A stretch of 64,000 nt of DNA from CAWKOH01 sp963851245 (GCA_963851245.1 CAWKOH010000002.1:434001-498000); one strand, 5' to 3'. Shown: positions 54,091 through 63,545, counted from the first letter of the stretch. The notes: generated by a model not told the origin, from the letters alone. Translations and numbers: made by a program.

Positions 54091-54157
54091 CCGGTTGTTG
54101 GGATCTCTTTGAGCCTGCTTCGTGGGCGGCACGTCCAGCCACGGTACCTTCGAACCA

Positions 54158-54568
54158 ATGCTCATATTTCGGAAAAATGTCCTCGATGAGATGGTCTGCC
54201 ACTGTTTGGACGGCTATCCCCTCGAGGTGTGCGGGCTCCTGGCGGGGGTGGCAGAGGGCGACGTAACGGCGAAGATCACCGAGCTGTACCCGGCGGACAA
54301 CACGGCGGCCTCCGCCCGCATCTACGAAGTGGACCCCAGAGGCATGTTGCGAGCCGACCGGGATGCTGAGGCCAAGGGAGGCCAGATCCTCGGCGTCTAC
54401 CACTCCCATACCCATACCGAAGCTAAGCCTTCCCCCACCGACATCGCCCAGGCGCCGGACCCGGCCTGGCGCTACGTGCTGGTGTCCCTCCGGGACCTCC
54501 ACCCGAGCGTCCGGGCCTGGCGAATCCAGGCCGGGAAGATCAAAGAGGAGCCAGTGGTTCTAGAATAG
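54158..54568 (+). CDS. mec: Mec-type JAMM (M67) metallopeptidase
   Basis: ATG 54158, 136 residues. The JAMM zinc motif is complete: GVYHSHTHTEAKPSPTD (His-x-His, then Ser and Asp), with the upstream Glu in LEVCGLLAG. The Mycobacterium tuberculosis homologue Mec (Rv1334) removes cysteine from the C-terminus of the carrier CysO. Directly downstream are cysO and cysM in the same order as in M. tuberculosis, which fixes the assignment. Divergent from smpB. Confidence 0.9.
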   Translation: MLIFRKNVLDEMVCHCLDGYPLEVCGLLAGVAEGDVTAKITELYPADNTAASARIYEVDPRGMLRADRDAEAKGGQILGVYHSHTHTEAKPSPTDIAQAPDPAWRYVLVSLRDLHPSVRAWRIQAGKIKEEPVVLE

Positions 54569-54628
54569 TGACGGGAGTGGTCAGCTTTAGGCGGGCTCCT
54601 CCGCAAATGCTTATCAAACCCCTTGGAG

Positions 54629-54910
54629 ATGCCGGTGCCAGTCGACGTCCGTTTGCCCAACATCCTTCGCCCCGCCGCCGGCGGCCAGGCCACGGTCGAG
54701 GCGGCGGGCGAGACCGTAGGGGAGGTATTCGACGACCTGATCCGGCAGCACCCCGGCCTTCGAGACCAGCTGTTTACCACGGACGGAGAGATCCACCGCC
54801 ACCTGAACATCTACCTCAACGACGACGACATTCGCTATCTCGGCAAGCTTGACGCCAAGGTGGGGGCGAGCGACACCTTGACCCTGATGCCCGCGGTGGC
54901 GGGCGGGTAG
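54629..54910 (+). CDS. cysO: CysO-type ubiquitin-like sulfur carrier
   Basis: A ThiS/MoaD-fold protein of 93 residues: PVDVRLPNILRPAAGGQATV, DLIRQHPGLRDQLFTTDGEI, HRHLNIYLNDDDIRYLGKLD and the C-terminal AVAGG. The terminal Gly-Gly is thiocarboxylated to carry sulfide. The start is uncertain: ATG 54629 follows GGAG without spacing, whereas GTG 54635 has it six bases away. Four bases separate it from cysM. It donates sulfur to CysM and is released by Mec. Confidence 0.9.
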   Translation: MPVPVDVRLPNILRPAAGGQATVEAAGETVGEVFDDLIRQHPGLRDQLFTTDGEIHRHLNIYLNDDDIRYLGKLDAKVGASDTLTLMPAVAGG

Positions 54911-54914
54911 GGCC

Positions 54915-55861
54915 ATGGGCAGATACGAAAGCGTCCTGGACTTGATCGGCAACACGCCGATGGTCGACATCACCGCCCTCAGCCCTAACCCGCGGGTGGC
55001 GATCGTTGCGAAGCTCGAGGGATGGAACCCGGGCGGATCGGTGAAGGATCGGGCGGCCAAGGCCATGATCGAGCAGGCCGAGAAGGACGGGAGCCTCCGC
55101 CCGGGTCAACAGATCATCGAATCGTCTTCCGGAAACACCGGTATCGCCCTGGCCATGATTGCCAAGGTCAAGGGCTACCCGCTCAAGATCGTCCTGCCCG
55201 TGAACGTCTCGGTCGAGCGCCGCCAGCTGCTTGAGTCCTGGGGCGCCGAGATCATCGACTCACCCGGCTCCGAGGGGTCCAACGGGGCCATGCGCCGGGC
55301 CCAGGCCCTGGCGGCTGAGCACCCGGACTGGTGGTTCCCGTACCAGTACGCCAACCCCTCGAACCCGCTGGCCCACTACGAAAACACCGGCCCGGAGATC
55401 TGGCGGGACTGCCCGAGATCACCCACTTCATTGCCGGCCTCGGGACCGCCGGAACCCTGATGGGCGTGGCCAGGTTCCTCAAAGAGCGCAATCCCCTGAT
55501 CCAGGTATGGGCCGTGCAGCCGCCCGCTGGCGAGATGGTCGACGGGCTCAAGAACCTGGATGAAGGCTTCATCCCACCTGTCTTCACCGACAACGACGGC
55601 TACGACCTCCTCGACCGGAGCAAGGTCATAGGCCCGCGAGAAAGCATCGAGTGGACCCGGCGTCTCGCCGATGTCGGCATCTTTGCCGGTATCTCCTCAG
55701 GGGCCATCATGGCCGCCGCGGTGAAGTGCGCGGCGGAGATCGACGAGGGCGTCATTGTCACAATCGTCTGCGATGGCGGGTGGAAGTACCTCTCCACCGG
55801 GGTGTGGACCGACGACATAGACGTCGTCACCGAGCGGGCGAAGCGGGTTATCTACTTCTGA
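54915..55861 (+). CDS. cysM: CysO-dependent cysteine synthase, one frameshift
   Basis: A PLP-dependent fold II enzyme. NPGGSVKDRAAKAMIEQAEK holds the PLP lysine, SSSGNTGIALAMIAKVKGYP the substrate loop, and GLGTAGTLMGVARFLKERNP the phosphate cup. The C-terminus DGGWKYLSTGVWTDD is the form seen in M. tuberculosis CysM, which uses O-phosphoserine and CysO thiocarboxylate. A single missing C near 55421 breaks the frame between PEIWRD and LPEITHF; both sides are otherwise conserved, so I take it as a sequence error. About 316 residues when joined. Confidence 0.9.
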
Positions 55862-55877
55862 GTTGGGTCCAGCCACT

Positions 55878-55918
55878 ATCGCCGTGGGGACCCGGTTGTA
55901 ACGGGTCCCCACGGCGAT
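55878..55918. terminator. Perfect 17-bp inverted repeat after cysM
   Basis: ATCGCCGTGGGGACCCG (55878-55894), seven-base loop GTTGTAA, then the exact complement (55902-55918). It starts 17 bases after the cysM stop. No T-run follows, but the stem is very stable. Likely terminator or mRNA 3' stabiliser separating mec-cysO-cysM from murI. Confidence 0.65.
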
Positions 55919-56040
55919 GTGCTGGGCCCCGCCCGAGGGTCTCCCCCGACGTGCTGGCGGGCGGCTGGGCGAAGTGGCAGCACAACTCGGGGCGATGATT
56001 GCTCCTTCGCGGCTGCCCTACTCCTTTACGCTCTCTTCTG

Positions 56041-56875
56041 ATGGATGAGCGGGCGATCGGGGTTTTCGACAGCGGGTTCGGCGGGTTGACGGTGGCCCGG
56101 GCCGTCATCGACCTGCTTCCGTGGGAGAACCTGGTCTACATCGGTGACACGGGGCGCTACCCGTACGGGCCGCGCCACCTGGACCAGGTGCGCTGCTTCT
56201 CCCGCCAGATCACGGCCAAGCTGGTGAAGGAGCACGACGTCAAGATGGTCGTGGTCGCCTGCAACACCGCTGCCGCGGCCGGGTTGGATGGGCTGTCCGA
56301 GAGGTTCGGCATACCGGTCGTGACTGTCATCGAGCCCGGGCTGCGAGCCGCCCTACGAGCCACTTCAACGGGGCGGGTAGGTGTGATCGGGACGGTGGGG
56401 ACCGTCTCCTCGGGCGCCTATCAGCGGGCCATGGCCGCTCTGGATCCGTCCGGCGCCGTTGATCTCACGTGCGCCGCCTGCCCCGGTTTCGTCGAGTTCG
56501 TAGAGCGGGGGGAGACCGATTCAGACCAGGTTTACGTGCTAGCAGAGCGCCTTCTCGCCCCCGTTCGCATGGCCAAGCGTCGACACCCTTCTCCTTGGTT
56601 GTACTCATTATCCTTTCTTGGCCCGCACCATCAGCGACGTGGTCGGGCGCGACGTCGTCCTGGTGAGTTCGGCCGACGAAACCGCGTTCGAACTCCGGGC
56701 CCTGCTAACCGACAACAGCCTCGGCCGATCACGGGACCGGTCGGGGGCTCACACCTGGATCTCGTCTGGCGACGTGAACACGTTTCGGACCTTGGGCCGG
56801 CGGCTCCTGGGCCCGGAGATCGACGAGGTCAGGGCGTGGGATCCAGCCGTCGGGTCGCCGCAACCGGGGGTTTGA
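56041..56875 (+). CDS. murI: Glutamate racemase, one frameshift
   Basis: ATG 56041. IGVFDSGFGGLTVARAVIDL, YIGDTGRYPYGPRHLDQVR and VVVACNTAAAAGLDGL carry the first catalytic Cys. VDLTCAACPGFVEFVERGET follows. Near 56577 one base is missing; shifted, the sequence runs GVDTLLLGCTHYPFLARTI, with the second catalytic Cys (CTH), and continues to 56875. It makes D-glutamate for peptidoglycan and is normally essential, so the break is probably a sequencing error. Same position after cysM as in M. tuberculosis (Rv1338), but without the intervening rhomboid gene. Confidence 0.9.
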
Positions 56876-56921
56876 CCTTCCTCAGGCCCCAAGCCCGCGC
56901 ACGCTAGGATCTTCGCCCGAA

Positions 56922-57654
56922 ATGAATGAGCCCCTGTCGGTGACGGTTCTGGGCTGCGACGGTTCGTATCCTGGTCCGGACGGGGCGTGCAGCGGCTATC
57001 TGCTGGCCTGTGATGGCACTCGGATATGGCTCGACGCCGGCAGCGGGACGCTGTCGAACCTCCAAAAGCATCTCCCTATCGAAGAACTTGATGCAGTGGT
57101 GATCTCACACCACCACCCGGATCACTGGAGCGATCTGGAGCATCTCGCAGTTGCGAGCAGATGGATCCTTCACCGGTCTTCCATACCCGTCTACGCTCCC
57201 GCTGACGTGCCGTCCCTCCTTCGAGTTGGGGCGGCTTCAGAGGTGCTCGACTGGCACCATGTACGAAGCGGTGACCGGGTCCAGATCGGCAGCATGACCC
57301 TCTCCTTCTTCCAGACCGACCACGTCGCATACGACTCTGGCCGTGCGGGTGGACGGGGGTGGGCGCAGCCTCGGCTACTCCGCTGACACGGGGCCCGGCT
57401 GGGACCTCTCCGAGCTCGGGCCCGGCCTGAACATGGCGCTCTGCGAGGCAACCTACCTGTCTGACCACGAGGGCTCCATCCCTCACTTGAGCGCCCGCCA
57501 GGCCGGTCTCTCGGGCAAGAAGGCCGCCGTCGACCGCCTGGTGATAACTCACCTATGGCCGCGGGTAGACAAGGCAGAGGCTAGAGCGGAGGCGTCGGCG
57601 TCGTTCGGATCGGACGTGACGGTGGCGGCCGTGGGCGAGCGGTACCTGGCATGA
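56922..57654 (+). CDS. MBL-fold metallohydrolase (Rv1339-like), one frameshift
   Basis: LSVTVLGCDGSYPGPDGACS, WLDAGSGTLSNLQKHLP and VVISHHHPDHWSDLEHLAVA carry the metallo-beta-lactamase zinc motif HHHPDH. MTLSFFQTDH follows, then a frame change near 57335 and RSLGYSADTGPGWDLSELG, LCEATYLSDHEG and RLVITHLWPRVDK. The M. tuberculosis homologue Rv1339 lies in the same place between murI and rph and is reported as a cAMP phosphodiesterase; the same role here is inference from synteny and sequence. The stop overlaps the rph start (ATGA). Confidence 0.85.
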
Positions 57655-58394
57655 CGGTGCGAGACGATGGCCGCGAGCCGGACGACCTCAGGCCAGTGGA
57701 GCTCGTCCGCGACTACACGGTGTTCGCGGCGGGTTCGACCTTGATCCGCATGGGCCGCACCGTCGTGTTATGCACAGCGTCGGTTGCTGAGGACGTTCCC
57801 CGCTGGATGCGCAACACCGGCCGGGGCTGGGTGACTGCGGAGTACTCCATGCTGCCGGGATCCTCGCCGGAGCGGATTGACAGGGAGGCGGCTCGAGGGC
57901 GGCAGTCGGGCCGGACCCAGGAAATCCAGCGCCTCATCGGGCGCTCGCTGCGGGCTGTCACTGACCTGGAGGCCATGGGCGAGGTCCAGATCACCCTCGA
58001 TTGCGACGTCCTGCAGGCCGATGGCGGCACCCGCACGGCCAGCGTGTGTGGAGCCTACGTGGCCCTGCATGACGCATTCTCGCGTCTCGTCGGTGCCGGG
58101 CGGGTCAAGACCCACCCTCTGAGAGAGGCCTGCGCGGCCGTCTCCGTAGGGGTGGTCGACGCCCTGCCGATGCTTGACCTTTCCTACCGGGAGGACAGCA
58201 AGGCCGAGGTGGACATGAACGTCGTGATGACGTCGTCCGGAAGATTCGTGGAGGTCCAGGGCACAGCAGAAGGCGCCCCCTACACGAGGAGCGAGCTCGA
58301 GGAGCTCCTGTCGCTGGCCGAGCACGGCATAGCCACACTCCTCGACCTGCAGGCCGATCTGCTGGCCGTGCCACCGCCCCCCCACGAGCAGTGA
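57651..58394 (+). CDS. rph: Ribonuclease PH
   Basis: 247 residues in one frame. GSTLIRMGRTVVLCTASVAE, WVTAEYSMLPGSSPERIDRE, ARGRQSGRTQEIQRLIGRSL, RAVTDLEAMGEVQITLDCDV and LQADGGTRTASVCGAYVALH are standard RNase PH blocks, including the phosphate-binding Arg residues (GRTQEIQRLIGR). SYREDSKAEVDMNVVMTSSG follows. It trims tRNA 3' ends by phosphorolysis. ATG overlaps the upstream gene, and its stop overlaps the rdgB GTG start, so the three are translationally coupled. Confidence 0.95.
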   Translation: MTVRDDGREPDDLRPVELVRDYTVFAAGSTLIRMGRTVVLCTASVAEDVPRWMRNTGRGWVTAEYSMLPGSSPERIDREAARGRQSGRTQEIQRLIGRSLRAVTDLEAMGEVQITLDCDVLQADGGTRTASVCGAYVALHDAFSRLVGAGRVKTHPLREACAAVSVGVVDALPMLDLSYREDSKAEVDMNVVMTSSGRFVEVQGTAEGAPYTRSELEELLSLAEHGIATLLDLQADLLAVPPPPHEQ

Positions 58395-58990
58395 CCGATT
58401 TCGTTCTGGCCACGGCCAACCAGGACAAGGCCAGGGAAATAGCGGAGATCCTCGGCCCGTCAGTGTGTCTCCTGCGGCGCCCCGACTGGGTGGATGACGT
58501 GGACGAGACAGGCGAGACCCTTCTCGACAACGCCCGGCTCAAAGCCCGCGCCGTGGCTGATGCGACCAACCGGCCGGCGATCGCCGACGACACTGGTCTA
58601 GAAGTGGAGGAGCTGGGAGGCCAACCCGGGGTGCGATCCGCTCGCTTTGCGGGTGAGCACGCCGACCTACGAGGACAATGTCAGCAAGCTGATGTGCACG
58701 ATGGCTGATTCGTCCGGTCGTAGGCTGGCTCGGTTTCGCACCGTGGCGGTGGCAGCCTGGCCTGACGGTCGTGAGGTCGTCGCCGAAGGTGTCGTCGACG
58801 GCGTCATCGCGGCCGGCCTCGGGGTCAGTCCGGATTTGGCTATGACCCGGTGTTCGTCCCCGATGAGGGAGACGGTCGGACCTTCGCCGAGATGAGCTTG
58901 AAGGAGAAGAACGTTCTATCCCACCGTGGTCGGGCGTTCAGGGCCCTCGGAGAGCGGCTGCGGGGAATGGACGGAGTCAGGATCGACTAG
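58391..58990 (+). CDS. rdgB: RdgB/HAM1-type XTP/dITP pyrophosphatase, two frameshifts
   Basis: GTG 58391. FVLATANQDKAREIAEILG, ETLLDNARLKARAVADATN, PAIADDTGLEVEELGGQPG and RSARFAGEHA are family blocks. Extra or missing bases near 58660 and 58835 shift the frame; joined, it continues TYEDNVSKL, FRTVAVAAWPDGREVVAEGV, GFGYDPVFVPDEGDGRTFAE, MSLKEKNVLSHRGRAFRAL and ends at 58990. About 199 residues, the normal length. It removes non-canonical purine nucleotides. The indels fall outside conserved loss-of-function patterns and are likely sequence errors. Confidence 0.9.
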
Positions 58991-59165
58991 GTAGCGCTCT
59001 CGCGGCCGCCCCAGCCGATACGACACCACGTTCGGACCGCCGCTTTCTCACAGTAGGCCTGCTGCTCGCCGGCCTCGTCGGCGCCGCGGTGCTGCCCCGA
59101 GACTCTGTTGCTCTACCAACCGACCTTGCCGAGGTCGGCATGATTGGCCTTGATATTGTGAGTCG

Positions 59166-59924
59166 GTGAGCTGGACATCCCGTCTTGGTGGGCGCGCTGG
59201 GACCGCTGACTTTTCCGATGCGGATGGGCAGCTCGCCGAGACGCTCGACACCCTCGATGGCGGCACCAACTACGCGTCCTGGATCGCGGAGTGGATCGCA
59301 CCATCTCTTGGTCCTGAAGTGCTGGAAATCGGCGCCGGGCACGGCACGATCACAGAGCATCTGGCGCAAGCCGGCCGAAGGGTGGTCGCCTCAGACCTTT
59401 CGGAGCGGTGCGTCGGCATTCTGGCGGATCGATTCCGCGGGTCGCCGAATGTTGAGGTCCTGCAGGGATCGATCGAGGTGGCCGCAACGAAGGGACCGTA
59501 CGACACCGCGGTTCTGGTCAACGTCTTGGAACACATATCCGACGACGGCGAGGCCCTCCGGCAAGTAAATGATCTGCTGAAGGGCGGGGGCCGGCTCGTA
59601 CTGTGGGTCCCGGCTTTCGAGTTCTTGTACAGCGAATTCGACCGTAAGATCGGTCACCACCGTCGTTACCGCATCGGGGAGCTCGAGTCGAAGCTTCACG
59701 AAGCCGGGTTCGAGGTCCCTCAGATCCGTTACGTCAACTCTGTGGGAGCCATCGGCTGGCTGATGATCGCCCGGATCCTCCGCCGCGACCCGGTTGGAGG
59801 TGGCGGGGCACTCCTTTTCGACAGGTACGTGGTGCCCTTGCTCAGGACTGTCGAACGACGCTGGCGGCCGCCTTTTGGCCAATCCATTTTTGTGTCCGCG
59901 GTCAAACCTGTGCGCACGGGGTGA
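59166..59924 (+). CDS. SAM-dependent methyltransferase
   Basis: 252 residues. VLEIGAGHGTITEHLAQAGR is the SAM-binding motif I, VVASDLSERC the acidic strand, VLVNVLEHISDDGEALRQVN the post-I region and GGGRLVLWVPAFEFLYSEFD the later strand. The block ALLYSEFDRKIGHHRRY-like (here FLYSEFDRKIGHHRRYRIGE) is typical of methyltransferases encoded beside GT2 enzymes in lipid or glycan clusters. It is followed on the same strand by a GT2 gene. Substrate unknown; a lipid-linked or sugar intermediate is likely. Confidence 0.85.
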   Translation: MSWTSRLGGRAGTADFSDADGQLAETLDTLDGGTNYASWIAEWIAPSLGPEVLEIGAGHGTITEHLAQAGRRVVASDLSERCVGILADRFRGSPNVEVLQGSIEVAATKGPYDTAVLVNVLEHISDDGEALRQVNDLLKGGGRLVLWVPAFEFLYSEFDRKIGHHRRYRIGELESKLHEAGFEVPQIRYVNSVGAIGWLMIARILRRDPVGGGGALLFDRYVVPLLRTVERRWRPPFGQSIFVSAVKPVRTG

Positions 59925-60012
59925 ACAAGTCCTAATACCCATCAGCCTTTGCAACGATCGTTCCCCTCTAGGATTGCGGCAGGCCCGGGCTGGCCGACGA
60001 TAGGAGAATGCG

Positions 60013-60717
60013 GTGCAGTGTCTGTCAGTTGTGGTGCCGTGCTACAACGAAGCGGCAACCATCAAGGAATTGCTATTGAGGGTGCTGGACTCACCGTGGG
60101 TGGCAGAGGTAATCGTCGTCGATGACGGGTCTTCTGATGAGACCCTGTCGAACGTGCAGTCTGTCTCTGACCATCGGGTCCGGGTTTTCGAACAGCCGTA
60201 CAACATGGGCAAAGGCGCCGCCCTACGGCGAGGTTTCAAGGAGGCAATCGCCGACTTCGTCATCGTTCAGGATGCCGACCTCGAGTATGACCCGGCGGAG
60301 TACGGTCAGCTGCTCGAGTACCTCGTGTCAGGCAGGGCAGATGTGGTGTTCGGGTCGCGCTTCATGACGGACCGGCCGCACAGGGTTCTCTACTACTGGC
60401 ACTCAGTAGGCAACCATCTCCTCACGACAGTGTCGAACGCCTTCACCAATCTGAACCTTACGGACATGGAAACGTGCTTCAAGGTGTTCCGTCGCGAAGT
60501 CATCCAGAGTCTGGATCTGCGCGAGGATCGTTTCGGCATCGAGCCGGAGATCACGGCCAAGGTGGCGAAGGGGCGCTGGCGGATATACGAGGTCGGAATC
60601 AGCTACGAGGGGCGAACGTACGAAGAGGGCAAGAAGATCGGCTGGCGTGACGGTGTCCACGCGGCCCGCTGTATCGTCCGGTACTCGAGCCTCTGGGACC
60701 GAATCTTCGGCGGGTGA
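60013..60717 (+). CDS. Family 2 glycosyltransferase (polyprenyl-phosphate sugar type)
   Basis: 234 residues. SVVVPCYNEAATIKELLLRV, VAEVIVVDDGSSDETLSNV, QPYNMGKGAALRRGFKEAIA, DFVIVQDADLEYDPAEYGQL (DxD-like metal site) and DVVFGSRFMTDRPHRVLYYW. This is the dolichol/undecaprenyl-phosphate mannose- or glucose-transferase branch of GT2, without membrane helices. It would load a sugar on a lipid carrier. Codon start GTG 60013 follows AGGAGAAT. Adjacent flippase-like gene at 60917 fits a lipid-linked sugar export step. Confidence 0.9.
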   Translation: MQCLSVVVPCYNEAATIKELLLRVLDSPWVAEVIVVDDGSSDETLSNVQSVSDHRVRVFEQPYNMGKGAALRRGFKEAIADFVIVQDADLEYDPAEYGQLLEYLVSGRADVVFGSRFMTDRPHRVLYYWHSVGNHLLTTVSNAFTNLNLTDMETCFKVFRREVIQSLDLREDRFGIEPEITAKVAKGRWRIYEVGISYEGRTYEEGKKIGWRDGVHAARCIVRYSSLWDRIFGG

Positions 60718-60916
60718 CGCAGGTATGCCCCGCTGCGAGCGGTGGCTGTGAGACTTTGTAAGCGGTGATTTTTCAAGTGGGCCGCCGCGCCGCGCCCCAT
60801 CGACCCTGGATGATCCTGTTCTGGAGGCCGCAGGCCGCGACTCGACTGCCGCGCCCGAGCGACCGGACCTCGAGGGAAGTACCAGCGGTCTGGGGCCAGG
60901 TCCGCCCGAGCTCGAT

Positions 60917-62143
60917 GTGTCGGTCGATCCCGCTGCCGTGGCCGGACTTCGAGTCCCCCCGTCCCGGCGGCGAGGGCTGCGTGGGGTCCTTCCCGCGCCT
61001 GTTTGGCACGTCGGGCGACTCCTGATCCTGGCGCTGGTCATCGAGTACCTGGTCGTGCCCCAGTTGGCCGGGCCCCGTCGGGTGGCCCACCTGATCACCG
61101 AAGTGGACCCTCTGCTGCTGCTGGCCGGTGTCGGCCTGGAAGCAGCTTCCCTGCTGTGTTATGCCAAGTTGACGCGGACGGTCCTGCCGGCGCGGAGCAA
61201 GGTGAGCCTGTTTACCATTCTTCGGGTGGAGCTGACCACTCTGTCGGTGAGCCATTGCGCACCGGGTGGCTCGGCGACAGGGGCCGCCATCGGCTACAAG
61301 CTCCTGACCCAGGCTGGGGCCGGTGGAGGTGACGTAGGGTTCGCTCTCGGCTTGCAGGCCATCTGGTCTGCGCTCATCTTGAACGTCATACTTTGGATCG
61401 CTCTCATAGTGTCGATCCCGGTCTACGGCTTCTCCGCCGTGTACCTGCTGGCCGCGGCTGTGGGCGTCGTCCTGCTGGCCATCACCGTCACCCTCTTCCT
61501 CGGGCTTACGCGTGGCGAGCTCAGGATGGCCGATGCCCTTGAAGCCACGGCGGCGAGGCTGCCGTTCGTCGACGCCAAGGCCCTGAGGGGGATTCTTCTC
61601 AGATTGGCTCGGCGGCTCAACGACTTGGTCGCACAGCCCAGGGTTCTGATCCGGGTATCCGGGTGGGCCGCCGCCAACTGGCTGCTCGATGCGGCCTCGC
61701 TATGGGTCTTCATCGGAGCCTTCGGGCAGTGGGTCAATCCCGACGGACTGCTCGTGGCCTACGGACTGGCCTATGTGCTGGCGGCCATTCCGATCACGCC
61801 CGGGGGCCTGGGAGTGGTCGAAGCTACGTTGACCTCGGTCCTGGTGGGCTTCGGGACCACCCGAGGAGTGGCCACCCTGGGCGTGGTGGCTTACCGGTTG
61901 ATCAACTTCTGGTTACCGATACCGCTCGGGGGATTGGCCTACTTTTCCCTTCAGGTGGACCCGCGTGACCCCGCCCGGCGGCGCTCCTTGCTGGCGTCTG
62001 CTGGCAAGAAGTTTGGGTCAGTGTTCCGCTGGCCGGTGCGCCAGGCGTCGAATGCCCCGGCCACCGTGGAGGTCAACGACCGACCAGTGCCGACTGAACT
62101 GTCAACGCCAGATCCAGTGGGTGCACAATCGCCTCTGGGGTGA
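60917..62143 (+). CDS. LPG-synthase-TM/flippase-like membrane protein
   Basis: 408 residues with about eight to ten helices. LLILALVIEYLVVPQLAGPR, ELTTLSVSHCAPGGSATGAA, GLAYVLAAIPITPGGLGVVE and YRLINFWLPIPLGGLAYFSL are the conserved blocks of the lysylphosphatidylglycerol synthase transmembrane family (UPF0104/YbhN, AglD-like). Members are thought to flip lipids or lipid-linked sugars. GTG 60917 is chosen as the only sensible start after the upstream stop. It follows the GT2 gene. The 3' end overlaps the GT4 fragment on the other strand by 71 bases. Confidence 0.85.
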   Translation: MSVDPAAVAGLRVPPSRRRGLRGVLPAPVWHVGRLLILALVIEYLVVPQLAGPRRVAHLITEVDPLLLLAGVGLEAASLLCYAKLTRTVLPARSKVSLFTILRVELTTLSVSHCAPGGSATGAAIGYKLLTQAGAGGGDVGFALGLQAIWSALILNVILWIALIVSIPVYGFSAVYLLAAAVGVVLLAITVTLFLGLTRGELRMADALEATAARLPFVDAKALRGILLRLARRLNDLVAQPRVLIRVSGWAAANWLLDAASLWVFIGAFGQWVNPDGLLVAYGLAYVLAAIPITPGGLGVVEATLTSVLVGFGTTRGVATLGVVAYRLINFWLPIPLGGLAYFSLQVDPRDPARRRSLLASAGKKFGSVFRWPVRQASNAPATVEVNDRPVPTELSTPDPVGAQSPLG

Positions 62144-62558
62144 AGCGTTCGCAGCTCCTTCGCCAGCTGGCTTCCTTGAGGCGTTGTGTCACTATTCGGT
62201 CGGCGCCAAGGGCTCGGGACGCCTCCGCCAGGGCGAACGCGTCTTCGGTCTCGACCAGGAGAGCGGAGTCACCGAGCGTCCTTGTCTGGGGTGGCGTGTC
62301 GGAAGTCACCACGCCGCATCCAGCCGCCGCCCCCTGGTAGACCTTGTTCGGTACCACCCGGAGGGCTTTGGGTGTTATCCCGAAGATGCCCAGGCAGACG
62401 TCGTGATCGGCAACGACTTGGGGCAGACGGTCCGATTCGACCCACTTCCACGCGGGGATGTCTGGATTTGTCATATGTGCCGAAACCGAGAATCCGCATG
62501 GATGCTCCAAGGCGGGTGAGCCGTCGGGTGAGGACGCACAGGTTACGATGTTCGTCAC
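62073..62558 (-). pseudogene. GT4-type glycosyltransferase, C-terminal part only
   Basis: 161 residues: VESDRLPQVVADHDVCLGIF, GITPKALRVVPNKVYQGAAA, GCGVVTSDTPPQTRTLGDSA and LLVETEDAFALAEASRALGA. This is the donor-binding domain of a family 4 glycosyltransferase (PNKVYQG-AAG and the TSD-P loop). The acceptor-binding N-terminal domain (about 200 residues) is missing: the neighbouring gene starts at 62559 on the other strand. It may be a remnant or a rearranged gene. It overlaps the end of the flippase gene by 71 bases. Confidence 0.65.
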
Positions 62559-63545
62559 GTGGAAGGAGCGATCGGCGACCCCACCTCAAATGGGGCGGAG
62601 TTAGGGCCCGGGTCCAAGCCTTCCCGAGACTGGCGACGGGTGGTCGTTGGCGGCGGCGTTCTTTGCCTGGCCCTTGGTGGCGCCTTTATCGCTGTCTACC
62701 GGGACCGGCACACCTTTTTTGAGACCATCAAGAACATCGGCGCCGAAGCCGTGGTGGCCAGCGCGCTCTGCGGACTGCTCGGAGTAGCTTCGACCTACCT
62801 GATCTGGCGGGAGGTACTGAGTGGTCTCGGCGTGGATCTTCCGTTCGGCTCCGGGGCGCGCGTTTTTTTCACCAGCCAGCTCGGGAAGTACGTCCCCGGC
62901 TCCGTGTGGCCCGTGGTTATGCAGATGGAGGCCGGGAAGGCGCGCGGCGCCAGCCGGCGGACCATGCTCGGCGCCAACCTGACCACCATCGTGCTGTCGT
63001 GCACCGGCGGTCTCATAGCCGCCGCGATTCTGCTCCCCGTGTACGACGCCCACGCCCTGGACCACTACTGGTGGGGGCTGCTGGCCCTCCCCTTACTCCT
63101 GGCGCTCCTACACCCTAGAGCTCTGCCCGGTCTCATGGACAGGGTGTTTCTGTTGCTGCACCGGCCCCCTCTGGGTGAGCGTCTCGATGCCCGCCACGAA
63201 GCCCGAGCCTTCGCCTGGTCGCTTCCGATGTGGCTTTTTCTGGGCCTTCACCTCTCCATCTTGGCCGGGGCGGCCAGCCATTGGGACGCATCGGTCTTCC
63301 TCCTCTGCATCGGCGGAATGGCCTTGGCCGTGTCACTCGGGATCCTGTTCATACCCGCCCCGGCTGGCGCCGGGGTGCGCGACGTGATCCTGGTCCTGGT
63401 GCTCGGATCGGTGATGGGCTCCGCCCAGGCCCTGGCCGTCGTGGTGGCCTCGAGGGCGATACTCATCGCCTGTGACGTGGCAATAGCGGGTCTGGCTGCT
63501 GTGACGGTGCGGCGCGGACAAACGCCTGTTCCCGGCGCCACATAG
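62559..63545 (+). CDS. LPG-synthase-TM/flippase-like membrane protein
   Basis: 328 residues. RRVVVGGGVLCLALGGAFIA, ASTYLIWREVLSGLGVDLPF, ARVFFTSQLGKYVPGSVWPV and LFIPAPAGAGVRDVILVLVL match the LPG-synthase-TM family (F-x-SQLGKYxPGxxWP is a hallmark). About eight helices. Distinct from the gene at 60917, so not a recent duplicate. It would act on a lipid or lipid-linked glycan in the same cluster as the GT genes. The start lies one base from the 5' end of the divergent GT4 fragment. Confidence 0.85.
   Translation: MEGAIGDPTSNGAELGPGSKPSRDWRRVVVGGGVLCLALGGAFIAVYRDRHTFFETIKNIGAEAVVASALCGLLGVASTYLIWREVLSGLGVDLPFGSGARVFFTSQLGKYVPGSVWPVVMQMEAGKARGASRRTMLGANLTTIVLSCTGGLIAAAILLPVYDAHALDHYWWGLLALPLLLALLHPRALPGLMDRVFLLLHRPPLGERLDARHEARAFAWSLPMWLFLGLHLSILAGAASHWDASVFLLCIGGMALAVSLGILFIPAPAGAGVRDVILVLVLGSVMGSAQALAVVVASRAILIACDVAIAGLAAVTVRRGQTPVPGAT

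Noticed and set aside
55878..55918. Riboswitch after cysM
   Set aside because: The structure is a simple 17-bp perfect stem with no conserved aptamer features; a terminator-type role is more likely.
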